DNA from: Coriobacteriia bacterium
GTDB lineage: Bacteria; Actinomycetota; Coriobacteriia; Anaerosomatales; JAENZW01
Length of the DNA: 13,195 nt
Direction: 5' to 3'
Assembly: GCA_029858605.1 (NCBI GenBank)
Contig: JAOUET010000032.1
Coordinates: 1 to 13,195, forward strand
Shown here: in pieces, positions 7,612-13,195 of the stretch
Layout of the letters: each line of letters opens with the position of its first letter
How positions within the stretch are numbered: position 1 is the first letter of the stretch
Notes under the pieces: model-generated
What the model saw: the letters and a program-made list of their open reading frames with translations, nothing else
Told to the model about the DNA's origin: nothing
Databases searched by the model: none
Translations under genes and position numbers: made by a program

Positions 7612-8019
7612 CTAGAACGTCAGCGTGATCGCGCGTCTCGGACAGGCGACCACACAGGCCTCACAATACACGCACTTGTCCTTGTCGAACACGAGCGCCA
7701 TGGTCTCCGCTTCGAGAGCCAGCGCACGGGGCTTGCACACCGCCGTGCAAAGGCCGCACGTCACGCAAGTCTCCTCTTCGAGGCAGATGTCGCTGGCCGC
7801 CGGGTGCACCAGAACGCCTTCCTTGTGGAGGAACTCGACGCCTGCATCGATAGCCTCTTTCGGCCCGACGACCTCGACCAGCATGCGCCCTTCCTGACCG
7901 GGCTGAATCTGCGCCCTCAGGATGTTCGGCGTCAGGTCGAAATCCTTGACTAGGTGGTACGTGATCGGCTGCGTGGCCTGTCGCGGAGGGAACGTCAGAT
8001 CCAATCTTCTGCGTGCCAT
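7612..8019 (-). CDS. NIL-domain ferredoxin, partner of aspartate-semialdehyde sulfurtransferase
   Basis: A 135-residue cytoplasmic iron-sulfur protein. Residues about 5-75 form a NIL domain, a small ferredoxin-like fold also found on methionine ABC transporter ATPases. Residues about 78-132 hold two [4Fe-4S] motifs: C85-x2-C88-x2-C91-x3-C95 and C116-x2-C119-x2-C122-x3-C126-Pro. The pair DUF39 protein plus NIL-ferredoxin is known from methanogens (MA1821/MA1822 of Methanosarcina acetivorans), where the ferredoxin supports reductive sulfur transfer making homocysteine from aspartate semialdehyde. Here the gene starts 2 bases after the sulfurtransferase stop. GAGGAGG upstream supports the ATG, though with a spacing of about 10 bases. 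Its likely job is delivering electrons that release persulfide sulfur. The physiological donor is not visible in the window. Confidence 0.92.
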   Translation of the reverse strand: MARRRLDLTFPPRQATQPITYHLVKDFDLTPNILRAQIQPGQEGRMLVEVVGPKEAIDAGVEFLHKEGVLVHPAASDICLEEETCVTCGLCTAVCKPRALALEAETMALVFDKDKCVYCEACVVACPRRAITLTF

Positions 8020-8021
8020 GA

Positions 8022-9194
8022 CTAGATCGCCTCCTCACTTCTGATCTCGAGGGGCTTGAAGCCCTGTGTGCCTGGCTGCGGGAGCAGCTCGAGCGGTGGT
8101 GCTATCGCGAACCGACCCTCGGCCACCCAAACCTTGAGTTCGGCCGCGATCTTGCGCGCGACGGCCAGCGAGGATATCGGTCCGGCGGGGACTTTCTTGC
8201 CCTCGACCTCGATAGTCCCGGACCGTAGCTGCTGGTAGGTCACCTGGCCCAGCGAGGGCCTGCTTCGGCTAGCCACAGCGTAGTCCAGAATCGTCGCCTT
8301 GAGGTCCGCGTCGGTCAACGCGAGAGTAGCGGCAATGTCCTCGTCAAGCACCGGTATGGGAATCCCTATGCCCACGAAGCTGGACACCCCGTAGTTGGTC
8401 ATGGTCGCCGCGCTGAAGAACTCGGGCTTGGCCTTCTTGAGGTCCGCGATCACCGCGATGGTGCCCGCCGGCGCAGTCGGCACACCGGCGTCGTCACGAT
8501 TCTGGTTGGGGTTGTGCTGGGTTCCCTCCCACGCGACGTAGCCCGGTGCTCCGGCAACGAAGCAGCGCGTCCCGACTCCAATGGTGCGGTAAGTTGGGTC
8601 GTTCAGAAGTGGTGACAGCGCGCCCGCCGAGCAGAACGTCGCGTTGCCGAATCTCGCGAGAAGCGTTCCCATGTACGTGTACAGAGTCCGGTCGCTCGAG
8701 TTCACAGCCACCGCGTAGTTCTGGTAGGCGTTGCGCGGATTGAAGAAGTACGCCTGGTTCAAATCCTCGAGATGAATCCACGTCTCGATCTCGGTACGCG
8801 GGTAGCAGTCGGTCCCGGGGCCAATCGCCTTGAGGCGCACGGCCTTGCCGCGAAGCAGGTCCTCTATCACGTGCGCACCGCCGTACTCGATACCCTTGGA
8901 CAGCGACGGCTCAGTGACACCCAGATAGGTGTCGACCGCAGCCAGTCCGCCACTCGCAGGCACGTCGTTCAGCGTGATCTGCTGCATCTTGATCGGTGGA
9001 TCCGAATGGCCGAAGTTGAAGAACGCGCCCGACGAGCACATCGGGCCGAACGTCCCCGTGGTTACCACGTCCACCTTGCTCGCCGCCGACTTCACACCTT
9101 CGTCAGCAGCGAGATCGGCGAACTCCTCGGCCGTGAGGACAACCGCGTCACCCGACGCGATGCGGGCGTTGATCTCTTCCCAGCTCTTGGACAT
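8022..9194 (-). CDS. L-aspartate-semialdehyde sulfurtransferase (DUF39 / homocysteine biosynthesis protein)
   Basis: A 390-residue cytoplasmic enzyme of the HcyBio/DUF39 family. In methanogens this family builds homocysteine directly from aspartate semialdehyde and sulfide, bypassing activated homoserine, cystathionine and O-acetylhomoserine sulfhydrylase. Family hallmarks are the N-terminal 'GTFGPMCSSGAFFNFGHSD' stretch with C53, 'GPGTDCYPRTE' with C130, and the Gly-rich 'GVGTRCFVAGAPGYVAW'. C53 and C130 sit where I recall the two essential cysteines of MA1821 (54 and 131) that carry the persulfide. The true start is ATG 9194: GGAGGTG at 9201-9207 lies 6 bases upstream. A longer frame from GTG 9209 would begin inside that ribosome site, right after the T-run of the leader terminator. 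It is the first gene of the operon, under the T-box, and directly precedes its ferredoxin partner. Confidence 0.93.
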   Translation of the reverse strand: MSKSWEEINARIASGDAVVLTAEEFADLAADEGVKSAASKVDVVTTGTFGPMCSSGAFFNFGHSDPPIKMQQITLNDVPASGGLAAVDTYLGVTEPSLSKGIEYGGAHVIEDLLRGKAVRLKAIGPGTDCYPRTEIETWIHLEDLNQAYFFNPRNAYQNYAVAVNSSDRTLYTYMGTLLARFGNATFCSAGALSPLLNDPTYRTIGVGTRCFVAGAPGYVAWEGTQHNPNQNRDDAGVPTAPAGTIAVIADLKKAKPEFFSAATMTNYGVSSFVGIGIPIPVLDEDIAATLALTDADLKATILDYAVASRSRPSLGQVTYQQLRSGTIEVEGKKVPAGPISSLAVARKIAAELKVWVAEGRFAIAPPLELLPQPGTQGFKPLEIRSEEAI

Positions 9195-9210
9195 CTCGTT
9201 CACCTCCACG

Positions 9211-9258
9211 AAAAAACGCCTCCCGCCCGACAGTAGTCATACGTCAGGGCGAGAAGCG
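9211..9258 (-). terminator. T-box intrinsic terminator, mutually exclusive with antiterminator
   Basis: CGCTTCTCGCCC (9247-9258) pairs with GGGCGGGAGGCG (9217-9228) as a 12-bp stem with two G-U pairs and an 18-base loop. Six T residues (9211-9216) follow. Its 5' arm is the 3' arm of the antiterminator, so forming one excludes the other. This marks the leader as controlling transcription rather than translation. The ribosome site of the first gene follows immediately. Confidence 0.9.
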
Positions 9259-9285
9259 TGTAGGCTTCGCGCGGTACCACCCGAC

Positions 9286-9479
9286 TTCGCCGTCCGAGGG
9301 CTTGTGTTTCCCGGCCGACCTCTCAAGCACAGAACCGGTGGTAGCCTCACTCGCGACGGCAGGAGCTTCTCCGCGAGGGGTCCTATGCTGTCTAGCCCGT
9401 GGTAACGGGGGCGTCCGTCCGGCATTACTCCGCTTGGCTCGACTCCCTGGCCGCGCTCGCGTTTCCTCCGGAAACCTCC
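9286..9479 (-). other. Long linker of the T-box leader between Stem I and antiterminator
   Basis: About 190 bases where Stems II, IIA/B and III of a T-box leader are expected. A small hairpin GTTTC-CGGAG-GAAAC (about 9461-9475) is visible, and other GC-rich complementary pieces occur. I could not settle a single fold by eye. No credible coding frame lies here on either strand. Confidence 0.5.
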
Positions 9480-9675
9480 GGGGCCATGTTCCGCGGTGTT
9501 TCGAACGCCGGTTCTCAGCTACCCCGGCTCTCTGAGGTCCTACTCCGGACCGCGTACTCATCCCCATCAACAGCGATGTTCTATGCGATTGCGGGTGATG
9601 CTAGCATCTTTTTCGCGTAAACGCCACCGTGCTCACAGCACCTTAACTTTGGCGAACACTGGCGACGAGGACTCT

Positions 9676-10119
9676 CTAGGACACTGCATCGCCGATTGCC
9701 TTCAGCGCCCGCGCGACGACCTCGTCATGGTCAAAGGCTAGGGGCGGGGAATCGGCGATTCGGTGCCACTCGGCCGATTCTGCGTCGTCGCCGGCCTTGA
9801 CGGGCAGCGGCTCAAGTCCGACATGCGCGACCCACGCGACGCTGACCGTCCATCCGCGCGGGTCTCGACCCGGATCGCCGAAAGCGCCGACCTCGACCAG
9901 CGGACCCGTCCATTCGATGCCCGTCTCCTCGGCCAGCTCCCGGCGGGCTGCGTCACAGATCGGTTCGTCCTCATCGAGGAATCCGCCAGGCAGAGCCCAC
10001 GATCCCGCGTAGGGTTCTCTGCCGCGGCGGATCAGGAGCACGCGCAGGTCCTCGGGAGCTCCCGCAAACAACACGACATCCGCCGTCACGGCGGGACGCG
10101 GAAACTCGTAGAACGGCAT
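9676..10119 (-). CDS. Nudix hydrolase, ADP-ribose pyrophosphatase-like
   Basis: A 147-residue cytoplasmic Nudix enzyme. The Nudix box Gx5Ex7REUxEExGU is complete: G46, E52, R60-E61, E64-E65, G67 and I68. Surrounding sequence ('WALPGGFLDEDE' before or within the box; 'FGDPGRDPRGWTVSVAW' after it) is typical of the COG1051 group, which includes ADP-ribose pyrophosphatases and the catalytic-like domain of NrtR regulators. There is no C-terminal winged-helix, so it is not a full NrtR. The likely reaction is hydrolysis of ADP-ribose or a related nucleotide diphosphate to monophosphates; the exact substrate is unknown. ATG 10119 is chosen over ATG 10134 because AGGGGG lies 6 bases upstream, whereas the longer form has no ribosome site. 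The roughly 100 bases between its stop and the T-box contain a small hairpin GTGCT-CAC-AGCAC (about 9629-9641) that may help end its transcript. Confidence 0.9.
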   Translation of the reverse strand: MPFYEFPRPAVTADVVLFAGAPEDLRVLLIRRGREPYAGSWALPGGFLDEDEPICDAARRELAEETGIEWTGPLVEVGAFGDPGRDPRGWTVSVAWVAHVGLEPLPVKAGDDAESAEWHRIADSPPLAFDHDEVVARALKAIGDAVS

Positions 10120-10169
10120 GCGGGTCCCCCTCATACGAATTCGGCCGGAGGCATCGGCGGGTGCCGCAC

Positions 10170-10520
10170 CTAGGCCAGCTCGTCAACCTCATCACTGTAG
10201 CGGTCCAGGAGCATCTCCGAAGTAGAGTAGTCGATGCCCTCTTCGACCTCGACCCGATAGTAGAACGCGCACTTGCGACAGAACTTGGAGTACTTCTCCT
10301 CGTATGTGCCCTGCTCGCATCCTTCGCACAGAGTACCCGGCACCACCCAGCATGCACGGCCCGCCATCGAGCCACCATTGCTGCCGTGAAGAGACCGGTT
10401 CGTCGAAGCGGGGCACACACCGTTTCCCGAGGCGCTGTCGCGGTCGCGGCCACAGCCCTGGTACTCCCAACAGTTCAGCTTGCGCCTGTGCATGCGGCGC
10501 GCGTCCTCCAACTCCCCCAT
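10170..10520 (-). CDS. Two-CW domain cysteine-rich small protein
   Basis: A 116-residue soluble protein of unknown function with eight cysteines (17, 23, 36, 57, 65, 68, 81, 84). Two of them are Cys-Trp pairs (C17-W18 and C57-W58), matching the small 'two-CW' families of anaerobic bacteria. The paired spacing C65-x2-C68 and C81-x2-C84 suggests a zinc or iron-sulfur site, but the metal cannot be told from sequence. The C-terminal 30 residues are acidic. The frame stays open up to 10676, but the extra N-terminal part is unlike the family. ATG 10520 (AGGTAG upstream) is preferred, and ATG 10493 is possible, giving 107 residues. The neighbouring Nudix gene starts 50 bases downstream on the same strand, so cotranscription is possible. 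Confidence 0.75.
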   Translation of the reverse strand: MGELEDARRMHRRKLNCWEYQGCGRDRDSASGNGVCPASTNRSLHGSNGGSMAGRACWVVPGTLCEGCEQGTYEEKYSKFCRKCAFYYRVEVEEGIDYSTSEMLLDRYSDEVDELA

Positions 10521-10722
10521 TGAGACACTACCTGGCGACGACGTGCTGAAAGCATACAACGTGCCACCTAGCAGCGCATTCGCCCGCGTCTTCGGGTTCG
10601 CCGAGGAAGCGATGTGTGATTCGGCTGCAAGACATCTCCACGGCTTCTCCACATCTGCTTCATCAGTTGTGCGCAAGGCGTGCCGATAATACCCCTAGGA
10701 CGCTTCCCATTGGGAGGAAGAG

Positions 10723-10929
10723 ATGCTGATAGTCCCGGTGCTCATAGTGATTGCGACGATCGCGTGGCTCTCCTACCGCGGTGCGCTCCCGATGCTCGAC
10801 ACGAGAGCCGCATACATCGCTTCGGCAGAGCCTGTAGATGGCGCTCTCGCGATCGCCCGCGAGCGTGTGGTCCGCGGCGAGATCACAACCGAGGAGTACG
10901 AGCGCATCTCGGCAATCCTGAGAGGCTGA
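10723..10929 (+). CDS. Small membrane-anchored SHOCT-like protein
   Basis: A 68-residue protein. A hydrophobic N-terminal helix (about 1-18) anchors it in the membrane. The last 28 residues match the SHOCT pattern: a short amphipathic helix, 'RGEIT' turn, 'EEYERI', then a second helix ending in Leu-Arg-Gly. SHOCT modules are short oligomerisation or interaction motifs, often at protein ends; the cellular role here is unknown. The start is well supported by GGGAGGAAG just before ATG. A possible -10 element GATAAT lies at 10685-10690, with no clear -35. The strong hairpin at 10958-10992 closes the gene. Confidence 0.8.
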   Translation: MLIVPVLIVIATIAWLSYRGALPMLDTRAAYIASAEPVDGALAIARERVVRGEITTEEYERISAILRG

Positions 10930-10957
10930 TTCTCCCCTTCTTCAATCCCCCTTCCCT

Positions 10958-10992
10958 GCGGTAAGGGCCCCCAGCCAGGGGGCCCTTACCGC
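10958..10992 (+). terminator. Perfect 15-bp hairpin, probable terminator without U-tract
   Basis: GCGGTAAGGGCCCCC (10958-10972) and its exact reverse complement (10978-10992) enclose the 5-base loop AGCCA. This is a very stable stem 29 bases after the SHOCT gene stop. Neither strand has a T-run after it (GTTCC follows on the plus strand). It may act as an actinobacterial-type terminator without a U-tract, or as a barrier in front of the ABC transporter gene 41 bases downstream. Confidence 0.7.
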
Positions 10993-11000
10993 GTTCCGGG

Positions 11001-11006
11001 TAGAAT
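11001..11006 (+). promoter_or_regulatory. Possible -10 element for ABC exporter operon
   Basis: TAGAAT matches the -10 consensus at five of six bases and lies 26 bases before the TTG start. The expected -35 position falls inside the hairpin and does not match the consensus, so the promoter would depend on an activator or be weak. Tentative. Confidence 0.25.
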
Positions 11007-11032
11007 TCATCTCTGCCGAGGAAGGAAGTATC

Positions 11033-12814
11033 TTGCGCAAGGCTCTCGTACGCTCCATTCGTTTCCTGCGCCGCTACCGCTGGCTGGCCACGCTCGCGGT
11101 TGTCTGCGTGCTGGCATCCTCGGCCACCGATCTCGTCGGTCCCCAGATACTGCGCGCGATCATCGACACGGGAATCGCCGAGGGCGACTTGGGCTACGTG
11201 CTTCGCGGCTCTCTCGCACTCGTAGGCGTAGCGATCGTCGGCGGCGTCGCATCCTTCCTTCAGGGCTACCTTTCGGCCCGCGTAAGCCACGGTGTCGCCT
11301 TCGACATGCGCAACACCATATTCGAGAAGCTCCAGGACCTCTCTTTCTCCTACCACGACCGCGCGCAGACCGGTCAGCTCATCACACGCGTGACGTCCGA
11401 CGTCGACCTCGTACGCGAGTTCGTAGGCGGCGGCCTAGTGCAGGCTGTCTCCGCGGTTCTTATTCTGGTTGGCGCCGTTGCGCTGTTGCTGGTCATGAAC
11501 GTGCGGCTCGCCGTCGTGGCCTTCGTCGCAATCCCCGCAACGCTTGCGGTTCTGCTGCTCTTCGTCCGACGTCTCGGCCCCATGTTCCGCGAGTTCCAGG
11601 CGCGCCTCGGCGGCCTGAACTCGGTACTCCAGGAGAACGTCGCGGGCATACGGGTCGTGAAGGCGTTCGCGCGCGAGGACTTCGAGGCCGAGCGCTACCG
11701 CGTTCGCAACCAGGAGTTGCTCGACCAGGGCCTTCTGGTTCGCCGAACGGTGGCGAACGCGTTCCCCCTGCTGTTCTCGATGGGCTCTTTCGGCGTCATT
11801 CTCGTTACCGGCTTTGGCGCGGTGCAGATAGTGAACGGCACGATGACCGTCGGCGAGCTGGTCGCATTCACCAGCTACCTCTTCCTGCTGCTGCAGCCGC
11901 TGTACATCATCGGCTTCGGGGCTCAGGGCATCGCCCGGGCCAGTGCTTCGGCTGAACGGCTGTTCGAGATCGTAGATGCCCAGAACGATGTCGTTGAGAG
12001 AACCGGGGCCATGAAGCTGGAGTCGATCGCGGGACGCGTCGAGTTTCGCGACGTCCACCTCAGGTACCCGGGCGACACGACCGAGGTCTTGCGAGGCGTC
12101 TCGTTTTCTGTGGAGCCGGACACGACGGTGGCCGTCGTCGGTGCCACCGGTTCGGGAAAGACCTCGCTGGTGAACCTCATTCCGCGCTTCTACGACGTCG
12201 AATCGGGCGCCGTGCTGGTGGACGGGAACGACGTGCGCGACGTCACGCTATCGTCTCTGAGAAAGCGCATCGGAATGGTCATGCAGGATTCGGTGCTGTT
12301 CTCCGGCAGCGTGCGCGACAACATCACCTACGGACGACCTGATGCTTCCGATGAAGAGGTCGTGTCCGCGGCAGCGGCAGCGCAAGCCGATGAGTTCATC
12401 CGCGCACTGCCCGACGAATACGACACCCTGGTCGGCGAGCGGGGGGTCAAGCTTTCCGGCGGACAGCGCCAGCGAATCGCGATCGCCCGCGCACTCCTGA
12501 TCGACCCGCGGATACTGATCATGGACGACTCGACTTCCTCTGTCGATGCGCAGACCGAGGCCGCCCTGCGCGCGAATCTCGACACGCTCATGGCAGGACG
12601 AACGACGTTCATCGTGGCCCAGCGCCTCTCCACAGTGAAGCGTGCCGAAACGATTCTCGTCATCGACGACGGCCGTATTGCTGATACCGGTAGTCACGAC
12701 GAACTTCTGGAACGCAGCTGCCTGTATGCGGAGATCGCCGCAAGCCAGCTCGTAGGTGCCGAGAGACTGAGAGCGCCGGACTCCTGCTCGCTTCCCGGGG
12801 AGGGTGACGGCTGA
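11033..12814 (+). CDS. ABC exporter half-transporter, degenerate-site subunit
   Basis: A 593-residue fused permease-ATPase. Six membrane helices (about 16-38, 56-80, 131-156, 158-179, 245-268, 275-297) precede a nucleotide-binding domain (about 335-575). Visible motifs are Walker A 'GATGSGKTS' (370-378), Q-loop Gln418, signature LSGGQ (474-478) and Walker B 'ILIMDD' (494-499). The catalytic Glu after Walker B is Asp499, and the switch His is Gln530 ('IVAQRLST'). Such changes mark the non-hydrolysing site of heterodimeric exporters such as TM287/288, LmrCD and BmrCD. Start is TTG, with AGGAAGGAAG upstream. Its stop overlaps the next start by 1 base (TGATG), tying it to the partner subunit. The substrate is unknown; drugs or lipids are usual for this group. 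The last 20 residues are a non-conserved tail. Confidence 0.93.
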   Translation: MRKALVRSIRFLRRYRWLATLAVVCVLASSATDLVGPQILRAIIDTGIAEGDLGYVLRGSLALVGVAIVGGVASFLQGYLSARVSHGVAFDMRNTIFEKLQDLSFSYHDRAQTGQLITRVTSDVDLVREFVGGGLVQAVSAVLILVGAVALLLVMNVRLAVVAFVAIPATLAVLLLFVRRLGPMFREFQARLGGLNSVLQENVAGIRVVKAFAREDFEAERYRVRNQELLDQGLLVRRTVANAFPLLFSMGSFGVILVTGFGAVQIVNGTMTVGELVAFTSYLFLLLQPLYIIGFGAQGIARASASAERLFEIVDAQNDVVERTGAMKLESIAGRVEFRDVHLRYPGDTTEVLRGVSFSVEPDTTVAVVGATGSGKTSLVNLIPRFYDVESGAVLVDGNDVRDVTLSSLRKRIGMVMQDSVLFSGSVRDNITYGRPDASDEEVVSAAAAAQADEFIRALPDEYDTLVGERGVKLSGGQRQRIAIARALLIDPRILIMDDSTSSVDAQTEAALRANLDTLMAGRTTFIVAQRLSTVKRAETILVIDDGRIADTGSHDELLERSCLYAEIAASQLVGAERLRAPDSCSLPGEGDG

Positions 12815-13195
12815 TGGCTCACGGTGTCTCCCTCAGGTCGCTGGCCAAAGACGACAGACCACGCGAGACGTGGTCGGTCGTGCGCAGGCTCCTCGGCTAT
12901 CTGCGTCCCTACCGGAGAACCATCGCTGTCGCACTGTTCTGGCTCGTGCTCTCCTCCGGGTCTCAGGCAGGCGTGCCCGCCGTCATCGGACACGTGATCG
13001 ACTTGGCGCTCGGAGCAGCCAAGGGCGACGGTGACGCATCGGTCCTGGCAATCCCCTTGGGCGCACTCGTCCTTCTGACTCTGCTCGGCTGGTGGGCCCA
13101 ACGTACGCAGATACTCATGCTGAGCGACGCAGGGCAAAGGGCTCTCTACACCGTGCGCGAGCAGGTGCTGGAGAAGGTGCACCAGCTGTCGGTCG
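12814..13195 (+). CDS. ABC exporter half-transporter, second subunit (3'-truncated by window edge)
   Basis: An ATG at 12814 overlaps the upstream stop by 1 base, and the frame stays open to the window end (127 codons). The ribosome site is GGGGAGGG about 9 bases upstream. The visible part has a basic cytoplasmic N-terminus (1-40, with 'LLGYLRPYRR'), a first hydrophobic helix (about 41-62), a loop, and a second (about 78-98), then the 'RALYTVREQVLEKVHQLS' coupling-helix region found after TM2 in MsbA-type exporters. The ATPase domain is outside the window. By analogy with paired exporters this subunit should carry the intact catalytic Glu, but that cannot be seen here. Confidence 0.88.
   Translation, partial: MAHGVSLRSLAKDDRPRETWSVVRRLLGYLRPYRRTIAVALFWLVLSSGSQAGVPAVIGHVIDLALGAAKGDGDASVLAIPLGALVLLTLLGWWAQRTQILMLSDAGQRALYTVREQVLEKVHQLSV

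Larger units (their letters stand above)
9211..9575 (-). promoter_or_regulatory. T-box riboswitch leader, methionine specifier (ATG)
   Basis: This roughly 360-base leader on the minus strand senses uncharged tRNA. Stem I is recognisable. GGGG (9562-9565) pairs with CCCC (9480-9483) below the specifier loop. CGCGGT (9549-9554) pairs with ACCGCG (9492-9497) above it. GCCGG/CCGGC (9524-9528, 9507-9511) closes the apical loop GGTAGCTGAGAA. The specifier loop reads GATGAGTA on one side and GAACATGG on the other, putting codon ATG (Met) at 9485-9487. The T-box core GGGTGGTACCGCG is at 9270-9282. In the antiterminator, GTCGGG (9280-9285) pairs with CCTGAC (9243-9248), and GCGCGAAGC (9264-9272) pairs with GCTTCTCGC (9249-9257) with one mismatch. 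The 7-base bulge TGGTACC exposes TGGT to pair with the ACCA end of an A73 tRNA, as tRNA-Met has. Methionine control fits the downstream genes. The 5' end is approximate. Confidence 0.93.

Noticed and set aside
9195..9209. Longer start (GTG 9209) for the DUF39 gene
   Set aside because: It would start inside the ribosome site GGAGGTG, next to the terminator T-run. ATG 9194 has correct spacing.
9211..9575. SAM or cobalamin riboswitch upstream of the methionine genes
   Set aside because: The T-box core, antiterminator, Stem I and specifier are all present. I see no SAM-I kink-turn core or B12-box.
10521..10676. N-terminal extension of the two-CW protein to 10676
   Set aside because: The added 52 residues are unlike the family and would leave no room for its promoter. 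An internal ATG has a plausible ribosome site.
1..13195. CRISPR arrays, tRNA/rRNA genes, insertion sequences, phage genes
   Set aside because: No regular short repeats with spacers, cloverleaf-like segments, terminal inverted repeats with a transposase, or phage-like genes were found by reading both strands.

Overview
The window is GC-rich, densely coded bacterial DNA. The best fit is an anaerobic, B12-using actinobacterium-like organism, for example the Coriobacteriia or a related deep lineage. This is inferred from GC and codon use, GTG and TTG starts, a sulfide-based homocysteine route typical of strict anaerobes, a cobalamin-dependent methionine synthase and a T-box leader of the transcription-terminating type. 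The taxon itself cannot be read from the sequence.

Left part (1-4733), cell surface. On the minus strand a GTG-started membrane-anchored protein of unknown function (2388-3113) overlaps by 4 bases a processive GT2 glycosyltransferase with a C-terminal carboxypeptidase-regulatory-like domain (571-2391). After 21 bases comes a secreted beta-helix-like protein that runs off the left edge (1-549). Divergent to them, on the plus strand, is a secreted protein made of five IPT/TIG repeats (3318-4733). Together they look like a locus for making and exporting surface polysaccharide and adhesive or structural proteins.

Middle part (4723-9575), a methionine operon on the minus strand. A methionine-type T-box leader has specifier codon ATG, antiterminator bulge TGGTACC and a competing terminator with a T6 tract. 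It precedes four tightly packed genes: an L-aspartate-semialdehyde sulfurtransferase (DUF39/HcyBio), its NIL-ferredoxin partner, an unrecognised three-helix membrane protein, and a MetH-type methionine synthase that lacks the AdoMet reactivation domain. The genes read as a complete route from aspartate semialdehyde plus sulfide to homocysteine to methionine, switched on when tRNA-Met is uncharged.

Right part (9676-13195). A Nudix hydrolase and a small two-CW cysteine-rich protein lie on the minus strand. On the plus strand are a 68-residue membrane/SHOCT protein, a very strong 15-bp hairpin, and a heterodimeric ABC exporter pair. The first half-transporter carries the degenerate nucleotide site; the second is cut by the right edge.

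The most interesting region is the T-box-controlled methionine operon with its uncharacterised membrane protein. I see no CRISPR array, tRNA, rRNA, insertion sequence or phage gene.
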